From a virus: a stretch of DNA of 38,246 bases. The notes under the pieces are model-generated. The model searched no databases. It was not told the origin of the DNA and was given only the letters and a program-made list of their open reading frames with translations. Positions 21,290-29,301 of this stretch are shown piece after piece. Both the position numbers and the translations under genes were made by a program. Positions within the stretch are counted from its first letter, which is position 1. Each line of letters begins with the position of its first letter. The DNA lies in the IMG/VR virus record IMGVR_UViG_3300007735_000697, positions 1 through 38,246 of that record; one strand, 5' to 3'.

Positions 21290-23289
21290 TGGCTTTCGAT
21301 CCTAGCAGCGCACAAGCAGAAACAGGAGGTGGTTTTGATGCCGCCTCTGCAAAACCAGAAGACAAAGGCACTCAAGCCAAGCCAGAGTTTTGGGATTTGT
21401 TCCGTAAGGAATTATTGACCAGTGCGCCTGCTCGGTTTGTAAGCGGTTCTGTTGTTAAGCCTACTCTTGGTTTAGCTCAGTTAGCTACTGGAGGTCAATC
21501 CGAAGCTATTAATCGTGCTATTGATATTGTAGAACGAGAAACAAAACCAGAAGGTACAGACGTAGCTGGATTTTTAGGGGCTGTTGCATCTCCTTATAAT
21601 AAACTTGCTTTTATGGCCCGTGGCGCTGGTATGGGTCAGCGTGCTGCTGCGGCTGCTGGTACTGGCGCTGCACAAGGCGCTATTCAACCTGTGCAAGGGG
21701 CTGACAAAGGATTTGCCGAGACTAAAGCCACCCAGGTTGCTGTTGGCGCTGCTCTTGGTCCTGCGTTTGAAGGTCTTTTAAGTCTTTCAAACAAGGTTTA
21801 TCAAACTGGTCGTGGTATTCTGACACAATCGGGCAAACAGCAAGCAATGCAGGATTACTTAAATAGTCTTGCTGGTCCTGAGCGTGAACAGGTTATTCGT
21901 CACCTACAGGATGCCCGTGAACTGGTTTCTGGTTCCCGTCCAACTGCGGCTGAAGCATTGTCGGATGTCCCTACTGCTGCTGAACTTATTGCACTGCAAA
22001 AGAAACTCAGTGGCGAGAAGGGCGGCCCAATGTCTTCCTTCGCTAAACGCGAAGCAGAACAAGCACAGGCCCGGTTAGACGCTATCAACAAGATTGCAGG
22101 CACCCCTGAGCAGCGTACCGCTATTGCTGCCCGCCGTGATCGTGAAACAGGCCGGATGCGTGAAGAAGCGTTGGGACAAACAGATGTGGCAGGTACCGTT
22201 GTTGGTAAATTAGAACGAGAAATTTCTGATCGTTTTAACAGTATTGCAGCAGCCGAACAAACAGCAGGGATGAAGACTCTTGCTGGTGATATTCCTGGAG
22301 CACGGGCATACAAAGATGTTGCAGCACAACGCCGAGCAGAAGCTCAGTTAAAAATGATGCAACAAGAAAGCCTAGAACAAAACGGCTTCTTCCCGCTACG
22401 CGCTGATGATTTAGCCAGTCAGCTAGAGGCCGCTTCTCGTGGTACTAAAAACGATATGGCTAAGGAAATCTTTACTAACTTTGCTGAGCGTATTCGTTCC
22501 AAGGCTGACGCTAACGGTATTCTTAGCAGTCGGGATGTCTATGAGAATATCCGTAAAGACTTGAATAGACAGATTCAGGCTTTCTTAGAAAAAGATGGTA
22601 AGACACCGTTCCAAGGCGGCTTACCTGAACAAGCAGCCAAAGCAGCAGGAAACATCAAGAAGTTTATTGATTCTGCTTTTGATCGTAGTTCAGATGGTTT
22701 ATGGTCACAATATCTGACATCTTACAGCAAGTATAGCCAGAAGATTGACCGTATGCGGATTGGTGAAGAACTATCAACTCGCTTGAATACTCCGTTGAAT
22801 GCTGAATCTGCCGGTAACTTTGCCCGTGCGGTGGAAAACGCAGCACAGACTGTTAAACGAGCAGGTACAGATATTCCTCGTTATCAGCGATTAGAACAAG
22901 TGATGACACCGACAGAAATGTCTACCATCAATAGTGTTCTGGCTGATCTTCGTCGTAAGACTCGGGCTGAACAAATGACAGGTGGCGGTGCATTACCTGA
23001 AGTTGGCGAAAAGGGTAAGATTCCTCAATTCTTATCGGCTACGGCTACCTTGTTTAACGCGGCTATCGACAGATTGCAACGCGGTAATAAGGATGAGTTC
23101 AATAAGAAAATGTCTGAACTTATGCTTGATCCGCCGAAGTTGGCAGAATTTATGACTACGGCAATTCCTAAAGGCCGTGTTAATGAGGTTGTGTCTGCCA
23201 TGACCAAAGGAATGGATGAGAGAACGAGAAGCGCCTTCATTCAATCGTTTGCTGTTAAACCGGTAACCGGAATGATGGGCGGAGAGTGA
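21289..23289 (+). CDS. Internal virion-type protein (third of three)
   Basis: 666 residues. Acidic Ala/Gly-rich start, a Gly/Ala-rich hydrophobic patch (about 85-150, FLGAVASPYNK ... GTGAAQGAI) that could enter membranes, and a mostly helical, charged remainder. No transglycosylase or peptidase motif is evident. Size and place just before the lysis genes fit the largest ejected core protein. Function by context only. Confidence 0.7.
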   Translation: MAFDPSSAQAETGGGFDAASAKPEDKGTQAKPEFWDLFRKELLTSAPARFVSGSVVKPTLGLAQLATGGQSEAINRAIDIVERETKPEGTDVAGFLGAVASPYNKLAFMARGAGMGQRAAAAAGTGAAQGAIQPVQGADKGFAETKATQVAVGAALGPAFEGLLSLSNKVYQTGRGILTQSGKQQAMQDYLNSLAGPEREQVIRHLQDARELVSGSRPTAAEALSDVPTAAELIALQKKLSGEKGGPMSSFAKREAEQAQARLDAINKIAGTPEQRTAIAARRDRETGRMREEALGQTDVAGTVVGKLEREISDRFNSIAAAEQTAGMKTLAGDIPGARAYKDVAAQRRAEAQLKMMQQESLEQNGFFPLRADDLASQLEAASRGTKNDMAKEIFTNFAERIRSKADANGILSSRDVYENIRKDLNRQIQAFLEKDGKTPFQGGLPEQAAKAAGNIKKFIDSAFDRSSDGLWSQYLTSYSKYSQKIDRMRIGEELSTRLNTPLNAESAGNFARAVENAAQTVKRAGTDIPRYQRLEQVMTPTEMSTINSVLADLRRKTRAEQMTGGGALPEVGEKGKIPQFLSATATLFNAAIDRLQRGNKDEFNKKMSELMLDPPKLAEFMTTAIPKGRVNEVVSAMTKGMDERTRSAFIQSFAVKPVTGMMGGE

Positions 23290-23290
23290 A

Positions 23291-23779
23291 ATGATCGAAA
23301 CCCTAACCGGAGGTCTGCTAGGTAGTATCTTCGGGGGCTTGTTCCGGCTTGCCCCTGAAGTGCTTAAATGGCTAGACAGAAAAGATGAGCGTAACCACGA
23401 ACTGAAGATGTTTAGTCTTCAAACTGACCTTGAGAAGATGCGAGGTGAGTACAGGCTTGAGCACCGGTATGTGGATCACGGCATTGCACAGTTGGATGCC
23501 ATTAACGAAGCCTTTGTGCAACAGGGCAAGGCTGATGCCAAGGCTTACAAGTGGGTGGCTAGTTTATCAGCACTTGTACGTCCAGGAATTACTTGGATGC
23601 TCTTTGGCATGTACATGGTCTTTAAGGCTGTTTCGATGTATTATGCCCTTGATAGCGGCATTCCTTGGAGCGAGTTTGTTCTGAATACTTGGACAAGCGA
23701 CGATTTCTCCATGTTAATGATGATCCTTACGTTCTGGTACGTCGGTCGGAGTATAGAGCGCCGTGAGCGAAGTGTATAA
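23291..23779 (+). CDS. Putative holin
   Basis: 162 residues from ATG 23291 with GGAG 5 bases upstream. It has an amphipathic glycine-rich start (GGLLGSIFGGLFRLA), a charged helical middle, and two hydrophobic helices near 95-120 (VRPGITWMLFGMYMVFK) and 137-153 (FSMLMMILTFWYVG), then a basic tail. This resembles 3TM holins. It overlaps the lysozyme gene by 17 bases, the standard holin-endolysin arrangement. It would time lysis by permeabilising the inner membrane; the XhlA-like gene at 15819 may assist. Confidence 0.75.
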   Translation: MIETLTGGLLGSIFGGLFRLAPEVLKWLDRKDERNHELKMFSLQTDLEKMRGEYRLEHRYVDHGIAQLDAINEAFVQQGKADAKAYKWVASLSALVRPGITWMLFGMYMVFKAVSMYYALDSGIPWSEFVLNTWTSDDFSMLMMILTFWYVGRSIERRERSV

Positions 23780-24233
23780 AATCTGTAAGGAAGTGTTCAT
23801 CAAGCCTTTTGAGGGATGCGCTCGTATCCTGCCTGACGGTAGGGTAAAGGCGTATCCTGATCCGGGCACAGGTGGAGCACCGTGGACCATTGGATACGGA
23901 GCCACTGGCAAAGACATCGGCCCAGAGACAATCTGGACAATGGAACAGTGTGAGCAGGCTCTGGACTATCACCTAAGCCATTTCCATGTAGGTGTGATGG
24001 AACTATGCCCAGGATTGAAGGGTGAACCGCCGGGGCGCATTGCTGCTGTGGTGTCGTGGGCCTACAACTGTGGGTTAGGTAACCTAAGGATCAGTACCTT
24101 CAGGAAGCGTATTAACGAGAAGGACTGGCCCGAAGCAGCCAAAGAGTGCCTGAAGTGGAACAAAGCCAACGGCAGGGTGTTAAGAGGCTTAACCCGTAGG
24201 CGGGAAGCTGAGGCAAAATTCATAGGAGAATAG
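23763..24233 (+). CDS. Endolysin, GH24 lysozyme
   Basis: 156 residues from GTG 23763. Phage-type muramidase: catalytic Glu17 in the FEG motif, Asp33 in [11 protein letters not shown], Thr42 in WTIGYGAT, and the family's C-terminal [14 protein letters not shown] and STFRKRIN motifs. The catalytic spacing is longer than in T4 lysozyme because of an inserted loop. There is no signal or SAR sequence at the N-terminus, so release should depend on a pore-forming holin. It cleaves peptidoglycan between MurNAc and GlcNAc at the end of infection. Confidence 0.93.
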   Translation: MSEVYKICKEVFIKPFEGCARILPDGRVKAYPDPGTGGAPWTIGYGATGKDIGPETIWTMEQCEQALDYHLSHFHVGVMELCPGLKGEPPGRIAAVVSWAYNCGLGNLRISTFRKRINEKDWPEAAKECLKWNKANGRVLRGLTRRREAEAKFIGE

Positions 24234-24234
24234 T

Positions 24235-24414
24235 ATGCCCCTCAAAAAAGGTAAGAGTGACAAGACGGTTTCCGCCAACATCAGCAAAATGGTGAAGGAA
24301 GGTAAACCCCAGAAGCAAGCAGTAGCCATTGCGCTCAGCGCAGCCGGTAAGAGTCGCAAGATGCCGGAACGTGGTGCTCGGACGACAAGCCACATGAAAA
24401 ACAAGAAGATGTAA
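24235..24414 (+). CDS. 59-residue basic conserved protein
   Basis: ATG 24235 with AGGAGA upstream. The product [20 protein letters not shown] continues [20 protein letters not shown] and a basic tail. This [11 protein letters not shown] family is widespread in phages (I recall DUF6496, unverified) and is of unknown function. It is the last gene of the rightward arm, one base after the lysozyme stop, and ends at the terminator. Confidence 0.85.
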   Translation: MPLKKGKSDKTVSANISKMVKEGKPQKQAVAIALSAAGKSRKMPERGARTTSHMKNKKM

Positions 24415-24420
24415 TAAGAA

Positions 24421-24451
24421 AGCCCCAAGGATTGCTCCAAGGGGCTTTTTT
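24421..24451 (+). terminator. Bidirectional intrinsic terminator at the convergence point
   Basis: AGCCCC (24421-24426) pairs with GGGGCT (24441-24446), with an inner GG/CC pair across a small internal loop, followed by six T. On the minus strand the same hairpin is followed by TTCTTATT. It sits between the ends of the rightward and leftward operons, so it can stop both. Confidence 0.9.
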
Positions 24452-24453
24452 GT

Positions 24454-24624
24454 TTACTCGAAGAAATCTCCGATATAGATTTTAATGAATGGCAGCAAGA
24501 TTATGATACCGGCGAAGGCCCAGACTTCTTCTTTTCCAGCCTCCGGGTTGTCTACGCGATGGCAGATGTCATCGTTGTACTCAATGTCAAAGCCAATACC
24601 TTGACGCAAGCGAATCAGTATCAT
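24454..24624 (-). CDS. 56-residue small membrane protein
   Basis: ATG 24622-24624 overlaps the nrdJ stop (ATGA). The product starts MILIRLRQGIGFDIEYNDDI, has an acidic centre, and one transmembrane helix near residues 36-51 (VWAFAGIIILLPFIKIY). Last gene of the leftward operon, directly before the bidirectional terminator. Function unknown; coupling to nrdJ supports that it is translated. Confidence 0.7.
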   Translation of the reverse strand: MILIRLRQGIGFDIEYNDDICHRVDNPEAGKEEVWAFAGIIILLPFIKIYIGDFFE

Positions 24625-26525
24625 GGCAGTTCACAAGCGCCTGCCGTACAGGCCAGTTGTTGCACACCCTCCACGTTGTCTGTACCCTCTAGGAACTGTT
24701 CCCAATCAATGCTGGTAGGCATCTTAGTCATGAGGTCATGATACTCATACTGAGTGATAGTCTCATACGGAGCCTGTCGATATGTGCCTCCATCCATCGG
24801 AAGGAAGGACACACCGGTAACCTCATCAAAATGCTTCCACACCCAAGCACCAACCTCAGGCCATTCCTCCTCACGAACACTGATCGTCACAGAAGGCTTA
24901 TGCTCACACCAGTGACGCTGGAACAACAGCCACAGCTTCAGGTGCTGAATAGCCGTCAGATCGCTACGGAACACTGCACCCTTCTCCACTCGCATTGGAA
25001 AGCTGAATACCGTTGTGGATTCAGGCTTCATGACGCAAGGCTCAGACGGGAAACCCTGGGACTTCAGGAAGTCAGTCAGAGGGTCTTTGTTGTCAGAGCG
25101 TACCCGACGAATGTAATACTCATCATGTTGGGGATGGATACCGCTAGCAGTGCCGGTAAGCTGAGATACAGTGCCCTCAGGCTTGACACAAGTAATAGCA
25201 GCACTGACAGGAATCCCGAGAGTACGTGCAAACTCGCCATTAGTAGCCACAGCCACATCTTTCAGTTCCTCCAGACGTTTAGGTAGTTCAGCGTCATCAC
25301 CGTTGTTAAGCAGAGGGTTGTCCAGAATACCGGTCATAGACACACCCAACAGACGCTCCTCCTCGGTGTTAGTCTGCCATACCTTACGCAGGTAAGGGAA
25401 GTTGGTCATTGTTGATTGGAACGTCCCCAGAATGGTTGCAATAGCCACCTTATCCCGTAGTCGATCCATAGTATCACCAGCGCGAACAACAACACTAGAC
25501 AGGTTACAGAACTGATAAGGACGGAGAATAATTTCGCTGCAAGGGTTCGTGCCCCACTCCTTACCCAATTCTCGACGGTTGTTTTTGCCTGCTTGAAGCT
25601 CGGAGGCATACCGGTTAAAGATTCCACGCTCTCCCGAATGAGACTCATAGATGCTGCTCCACTCACGCATGAACTGACCGACATCAGGCTTGGTATCGTA
25701 CACAGCACTGTTGTTAGCCAGTGCCCGTTGTCCCTGTCCTTCCCACCAGTTACCGGCTTTGGCGTGAGCCATACGGTCATCTGCAAGGTCAGACAGGCTA
25801 ATCATGGCGCTTCGTCGCACTCCGCCAACAACCACGACTTCCCCAATCTTACATAGAATATCGTGTGCTTCAAGCGAGGTGAGGCGGCGACCAGCAGCGG
25901 CTTTGAACTTGTTGGTGACGTACTTAAAGAGTTCAACCAGAGGACCAGGCCCACTAGCGCGACCCCCAAATGTTTTGAGTCGTGCTCCGGCAGGTCGGAC
26001 ACCTGAAACATCCCATCGTGGGATTTCGCCTGCATATAGCAGGGCGATAACCTGTCGCAGAGCCTTTGCCCATCCTTCTTTGGAGTCTTTAACCGCAACC
26101 ACAGTGTTAGAATCAAACAAGGTATCAGGAATCTCGGGAAGTTTACTGACATACTTCTGCTCCACGCTGAACCCCACTCCCGTACCGCAGAGAAGGATAT
26201 ACATGGCTTCGTCAAAAGCCTTCGGATCATCGATAGGTAGATAAGAGCAATTGTAGCCAGCAATGTTCTGACGGTCAAGGGCATCTCCAGCAGTCATGAT
26301 AGCACGCATGGAAGGCATGACATCAAGGTTCAGAACCGCTGTCTCAAGGCGGTTACGCAGTTCAGGTGTAAGGGTATAGTCGTGCTTCTTCTTCAGGTGT
26401 TTAGCCATGAAGTCAAAGTAACGCCCCACAGTCTCCGGCCAGTGCTCACGGCGATTCTTGTCATCCAGAAAACGTGAATATCTCGATTTTGCGATATACG
26501 TCTGGTACGGGGTAAGTTCAGTCAT
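24621..26525 (-). CDS. nrdJ: Adenosylcobalamin-dependent ribonucleotide reductase (class II)
   Basis: 634 residues from ATG 26525. It reduces ribonucleoside triphosphates to deoxy forms for phage DNA synthesis. It matches the monomeric Lactobacillus leichmannii type: a conserved Cys near 94 (GYNCSYLP), NPCSEI with Cys near 330, a second Cys eleven residues on (near 341, FCNLSS), the pair spacing of Cys408/Cys419 there, and a C-terminal CTAGAC (near 627/632) matching the Cys731/Cys736 redox pair. The start overlaps the upstream small gene. It needs vitamin B12 from the host, implying a B12-making or B12-importing host, and works without oxygen dependence. Confidence 0.95.
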   Translation of the reverse strand: MTELTPYQTYIAKSRYSRFLDDKNRREHWPETVGRYFDFMAKHLKKKHDYTLTPELRNRLETAVLNLDVMPSMRAIMTAGDALDRQNIAGYNCSYLPIDDPKAFDEAMYILLCGTGVGFSVEQKYVSKLPEIPDTLFDSNTVVAVKDSKEGWAKALRQVIALLYAGEIPRWDVSGVRPAGARLKTFGGRASGPGPLVELFKYVTNKFKAAAGRRLTSLEAHDILCKIGEVVVVGGVRRSAMISLSDLADDRMAHAKAGNWWEGQGQRALANNSAVYDTKPDVGQFMREWSSIYESHSGERGIFNRYASELQAGKNNRRELGKEWGTNPCSEIILRPYQFCNLSSVVVRAGDTMDRLRDKVAIATILGTFQSTMTNFPYLRKVWQTNTEEERLLGVSMTGILDNPLLNNGDDAELPKRLEELKDVAVATNGEFARTLGIPVSAAITCVKPEGTVSQLTGTASGIHPQHDEYYIRRVRSDNKDPLTDFLKSQGFPSEPCVMKPESTTVFSFPMRVEKGAVFRSDLTAIQHLKLWLLFQRHWCEHKPSVTISVREEEWPEVGAWVWKHFDEVTGVSFLPMDGGTYRQAPYETITQYEYHDLMTKMPTSIDWEQFLEGTDNVEGVQQLACTAGACELP

Positions 26526-26676
26526 CAATCATCCTTCGTAGTTTTTGTTGTTGCTCTTCAATCACATCATAAAAACGCTCAACGATGTCATCGCTGCGGA
26601 TGTCTAGCATCTCAATTAGAGATACTTCGTCGATCATCTTGAGTTTTTCTTTCAGTTCTTCAAAGGTTAGATTCAC
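26518..26676 (-). CDS. 52-residue helical hypothetical protein
   Basis: GTG 26674-26676, with GGGAG about 10 bases upstream. Highly charged helical sequence (FEELKEKLKMIDEVSLIEML ... IEEQQQKLRRMIDD). It overlaps the DUF3310 gene by 17 bases and the nrdJ start by 8, so it belongs to the coupled chain. Not recognised; may be an adaptor-like coiled coil. Confidence 0.65.
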   Translation of the reverse strand: MNLTFEELKEKLKMIDEVSLIEMLDIRSDDIVERFYDVIEEQQQKLRRMIDD

Positions 26677-26989
26677 GTTTGCTAATCTCCCTCTGCAAAT
26701 ACCAAAGGGCTTTCTTGAGGTCTTCTACTGGCTTGCCTTTGTGTTCAGCACGGGCAACGTACTTGACCACGTTAGCTAACCTGAAGTTAAGTCCCCAATC
26801 TTCGATAGCGTCAATTGGTTCGATTTTTCCCTGCGTGTAGTGCTTGGGACTGTTAATATGGTCTTCCACCTGTCCTTCTTTCAAGTAAGTGTCTCGGGCA
26901 GTCCAGTTTGCATAACCGGAGCAAGTCATACAGGGAGTATATCCCCTGTCAAACTCACGATAAAAACAAGTACTGCAGTCTCTTGTCAT
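26660..26989 (-). CDS. DUF3310 protein with N-terminal zinc-ribbon-like cluster
   Basis: 109 residues. The C-terminal half (HYTQGKIEPIDAIEDWGLNF, VVKYVARAEHKG, DLKKALWYLQREI) is the DUF3310 (SaV-like) signature, often described as nucleotide-kinase-like and common in phage nucleotide modules, though its activity is not settled. The first 30 residues add Cys5, Cys8, Cys20 and Cys23, a probable zinc site not always present in the family. The start overlaps the upstream exonuclease stop by four bases. Its place beside NrdJ and ThyX suggests a nucleotide-pool role. Confidence 0.85.
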   Translation of the reverse strand: MTRDCSTCFYREFDRGYTPCMTCSGYANWTARDTYLKEGQVEDHINSPKHYTQGKIEPIDAIEDWGLNFRLANVVKYVARAEHKGKPVEDLKKALWYLQREISKRESNL

Positions 26990-27723
26990 ACGCCTTTTAC
27001 CACCAGATCATCTAGTTTAACACCGGTGCGCTCACTGGCCCACGTGCCACAATCACCGCACTGATACCGCTGATACTTACCCACCTTGGTGAGGTTGAAT
27101 CCACGCTTCTTGAGGTGGTTGCTACCGCATGTAGGACAGACCATAGGTGTCTCAGACAGCACACCACGGTTAGGGTGTCCCTTGATCCACGGCAGGAACT
27201 TGTAATACACCTGTTCCAACAGCAGCACATCTTGTTTGTTGTAAGCCTCCATGCGTTGCCAAGCATCGGGATCACGGTTCATGCACTTGATCCACAACTC
27301 GAAGCCCTCATGGGATTCTTTCTGACCGACACCCAGAGCCTTACCAACGTAGTCCAGCTTGTTGGAAGGAAAGCGGAATTGCTGCCTTGCTGTACGCAGA
27401 AGGTCAATCTGCATGTACGGAGCAGGTGGCGGCATATCAGCTTGCAGAAACTCCTTGTTGAGCGTCGGGATGTCGAACCGGCTACCGTTGTAGTGGACCA
27501 CAGCGTCAGCCTGATCTAGCAGCTTGTGGATGCGCTGAAGCATCTTACGCTTGCCACCCATGATGGAAGCAAACTCAATGTCATCCGAGCCTAGCCACTT
27601 GGCTGCCCAACACAGCATTTCAGACGAGTTAACAATCTGAGAGATGCTAATGTTTTGCTTAAAAAGCCCCCACACATACGCTGTGTTAGGGGCAGACTCA
27701 ATGTCAAGAAGGAGAATCTTCAT
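26986..27723 (-). CDS. DnaQ-like 3'-5' exonuclease with C-terminal zinc ribbon
   Basis: 245 residues from ATG 27723 (MKILLLDIES). A longer frame up to 27909 runs through the upstream gene and is rejected. DEDDy nuclease motifs are visible: Asp7 and Glu9 (DIE), Asp84 (HYNGSRFDIPTL), and Tyr161 with Asp165 (YNKQDVLLLE). The C-terminus has Cys196/Cys199 and Cys222/Cys225, a zinc ribbon probably binding nucleic acid. The polymerase has its own exonuclease domain, so this is a second one, perhaps for recombination or degrading host DNA or RNA. It overlaps the upstream gene by 20 bases. Confidence 0.85.
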   Translation of the reverse strand: MKILLLDIESAPNTAYVWGLFKQNISISQIVNSSEMLCWAAKWLGSDDIEFASIMGGKRKMLQRIHKLLDQADAVVHYNGSRFDIPTLNKEFLQADMPPPAPYMQIDLLRTARQQFRFPSNKLDYVGKALGVGQKESHEGFELWIKCMNRDPDAWQRMEAYNKQDVLLLEQVYYKFLPWIKGHPNRGVLSETPMVCPTCGSNHLKKRGFNLTKVGKYQRYQCGDCGTWASERTGVKLDDLVVKGV

Positions 27724-28078
27724 CGCTGTCGTCTGTAAACGTTTCGTTAGCCTCGGGGAAGTTTTCTGCTTCTTCCTCACGTTGTTTCTTACGCCAGTGT
27801 GCCATCGGGGGTTCATCAGGATCGTATGTACCACCGCCCCAACTACCCTCAATACCAAACGGATTGGCTTCGATACGAACCTTGCTGGACACATCGTAGC
27901 CGTACACACCGTTGAGGAAGTTCAGAAACTCCTGGAGAACATCGGGCCATGTAACGCCGTCTTCAAAGGAACGACGCACTTGAATGCTTCGGTCATCGTC
28001 TTCTTCACGATAAGTAAAAGTATAGTAATCGCGGAACTTATCGCTACCATATTCATCATCATAGAAATTATCGCTCAT
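27704..28078 (-). CDS. Acidic 124-residue hypothetical protein
   Basis: Starts MSDNFYDDEYGSDKFRDYYT; strongly acidic at both ends, with a central VTWPDVLQEFLNFLNGVYGYDVSSKVRI stretch. It overlaps thyX by 11 bases and the exonuclease by 20. I do not recognise it. Similar Asp/Glu-rich phage proteins with a conserved W..VL..F.NFL..VYGYD core occur in replication modules, but no role is known. Confidence 0.75.
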   Translation of the reverse strand: MSDNFYDDEYGSDKFRDYYTFTYREEDDDRSIQVRRSFEDGVTWPDVLQEFLNFLNGVYGYDVSSKVRIEANPFGIEGSWGGGTYDPDEPPMAHWRKKQREEEAENFPEANETFTDDSDEDSPS

Positions 28079-28700
28079 TAAAAGCCTCCATTACATTAGG
28101 AAAGTATTTCTCAAGTTCAGCCTTGCACAGTTCAGCAACCTCACGATGCTCCTTCTGTGTCTCAGGACCACAGCGGATGTCCACATAGTGCAGCCAGCTA
28201 CGCAGAGTACCAGACATATACATGTTACTCATCGTCAAGCCTTCAGGCAGCACCTTACGGGCAACTTCCTTGGCAATACCGTTGTTCAAAGCATCAGCGT
28301 AGGCTTTCTTGGCTTCAATCAATACGTCTGCCTGCCGATCTTGCCACCACTTGTGCAGTTCACGGTCTTGAACAGGAATGCTGTTCTGTCGATTCTTCTC
28401 GTCCTGCAGTCGTGGTTCACTCCATTCAAACTCATCTGCTACCGCATACCGCTGGCTGAACTCTTGGAAGCTGAATGATCGGTGTCTTAGAATCTGCCGA
28501 GCAATGTCTCGGGTGGTCTTAATCTCCATACACACAGACACCATCTCGAAGGGACTCCAGTGCTTGTGCTTGATTAGGTAGCGCAGCAGCTTGGGTGCAG
28601 TTTCGTTGTTGTTCTGGTTGTGTGGGTTAGACACACGGGCAATGAAGGCTAGCAGGTACTCAGCATCCGGTGTCTTCCAGATTGTTTTTACTCGGTTCAT
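28068..28700 (-). CDS. thyX: Flavin-dependent thymidylate synthase
   Basis: 210 residues, the usual ThyX length. It makes dTMP from dUMP using FAD, NADPH and methylene-tetrahydrofolate. The signature RHRx7S is present at residues 72-82 (RHR SFSFQEF S), preceded by HKHWSPFEMV, and the C-terminal RSWLHYVDIRCGPETQKEHRE substrate region is intact. With NrdJ it gives the phage its own dTTP route. It overlaps the resolvase-like gene by four bases. Confidence 0.96.
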   Translation of the reverse strand: MNRVKTIWKTPDAEYLLAFIARVSNPHNQNNNETAPKLLRYLIKHKHWSPFEMVSVCMEIKTTRDIARQILRHRSFSFQEFSQRYAVADEFEWSEPRLQDEKNRQNSIPVQDRELHKWWQDRQADVLIEAKKAYADALNNGIAKEVARKVLPEGLTMSNMYMSGTLRSWLHYVDIRCGPETQKEHREVAELCKAELEKYFPNVMEAFNER

Positions 28701-29047
28701 ACTGTAGGATTCTTTTCGTGTCCAAATAGGCGGAAGAAATAATCAGCATCCACCACAGCCAAAGGCTTGCAGTTGTTTTGCTTGATGATCGCTACCGGCT
28801 CATAATCTCCGTGGCTGCAGGCTTGCTGATAGATGTCATACACAGCAAACTTTGCATAAGATTTACATTCGATCTGGATGGGGAAGAAGTCACGGGCATG
28901 GGGAGAGAGTTTCACATCCTCACCACCTGCACCCATTGACGTAGATTCCACATCTCCTGGCCGTAGGTGGTGGCAGTATTGGTACAGTTTATCCCGTACC
29001 CACTGCTGCAACCTGCGGCCTTTCTGTTTAGCGCTGGAAGTCTTCAT
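28697..29047 (-). CDS. PD-(D/E)XK endonuclease, Holliday-junction-resolvase-like
   Basis: 116 residues. A basic helical start (KQKGRRLQQWVRDKLYQY), then GGEDVKLS with Asp44 and, after a strand, IECK with Glu60 and Lys62: the D...ExK active site of small archaeal-type resolvases and VRR-type nucleases. T7-like phages encode a resolvase to trim branched DNA before packaging, and this gene lies in the same module. Exact substrate is inferred. Confidence 0.8.
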   Translation of the reverse strand: MKTSSAKQKGRRLQQWVRDKLYQYCHHLRPGDVESTSMGAGGEDVKLSPHARDFFPIQIECKSYAKFAVYDIYQQACSHGDYEPVAIIKQNNCKPLAVVDADYFFRLFGHEKNPTV

Positions 29048-29301
29048 TTCTTGGTAGACACAAACTGGTGCAGAAAGCCACCAAAGGTATCCACAAACTC
29101 CTCGTTATGGTTGGTCTGCCCCATCGTAAACAATACAGCATGGACTAGCTCATGGTAGAACGTGGCCTGCTTTGCTTGGTCTGTCATGTTGGACCTGATC
29201 TTGATGGTATGTGTCTCAGGATCACAGTAGCCCATTTCATTGATGTCAGGGCTTAGGCTGACGGACCATTGACTTCCTGCGAGGGTGAAGGAGGACACCA
29301 T
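29044..29301 (-). CDS. HExxH metallopeptidase-like protein
   Basis: 85 residues from ATG 29301; a longer frame up to 29391 lies inside the exonuclease gene. The zinc-protease motif HELVH is at residues 50-54, with candidate third ligands Glu67/Glu68 in the following helix. The fold resembles SprT or ImmA-type minimal domains. ImmA relatives cleave repressors and SprT relatives process DNA-protein crosslinks; either could help replication, but no substrate can be named. It overlaps the exonuclease gene by about 49 bases and the resolvase by four. Confidence 0.75.
   Translation of the reverse strand: MVSSFTLAGSQWSVSLSPDINEMGYCDPETHTIKIRSNMTDQAKQATFYHELVHAVLFTMGQTNHNEEFVDTFGGFLHQFVSTKK

Noticed and set aside
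27724-27909. N-terminal extension of the DnaQ-like exonuclease
   Set aside because: It would lie wholly within the upstream gene in another frame and precede the natural start MKILLLDIES, which begins right at the catalytic motif.
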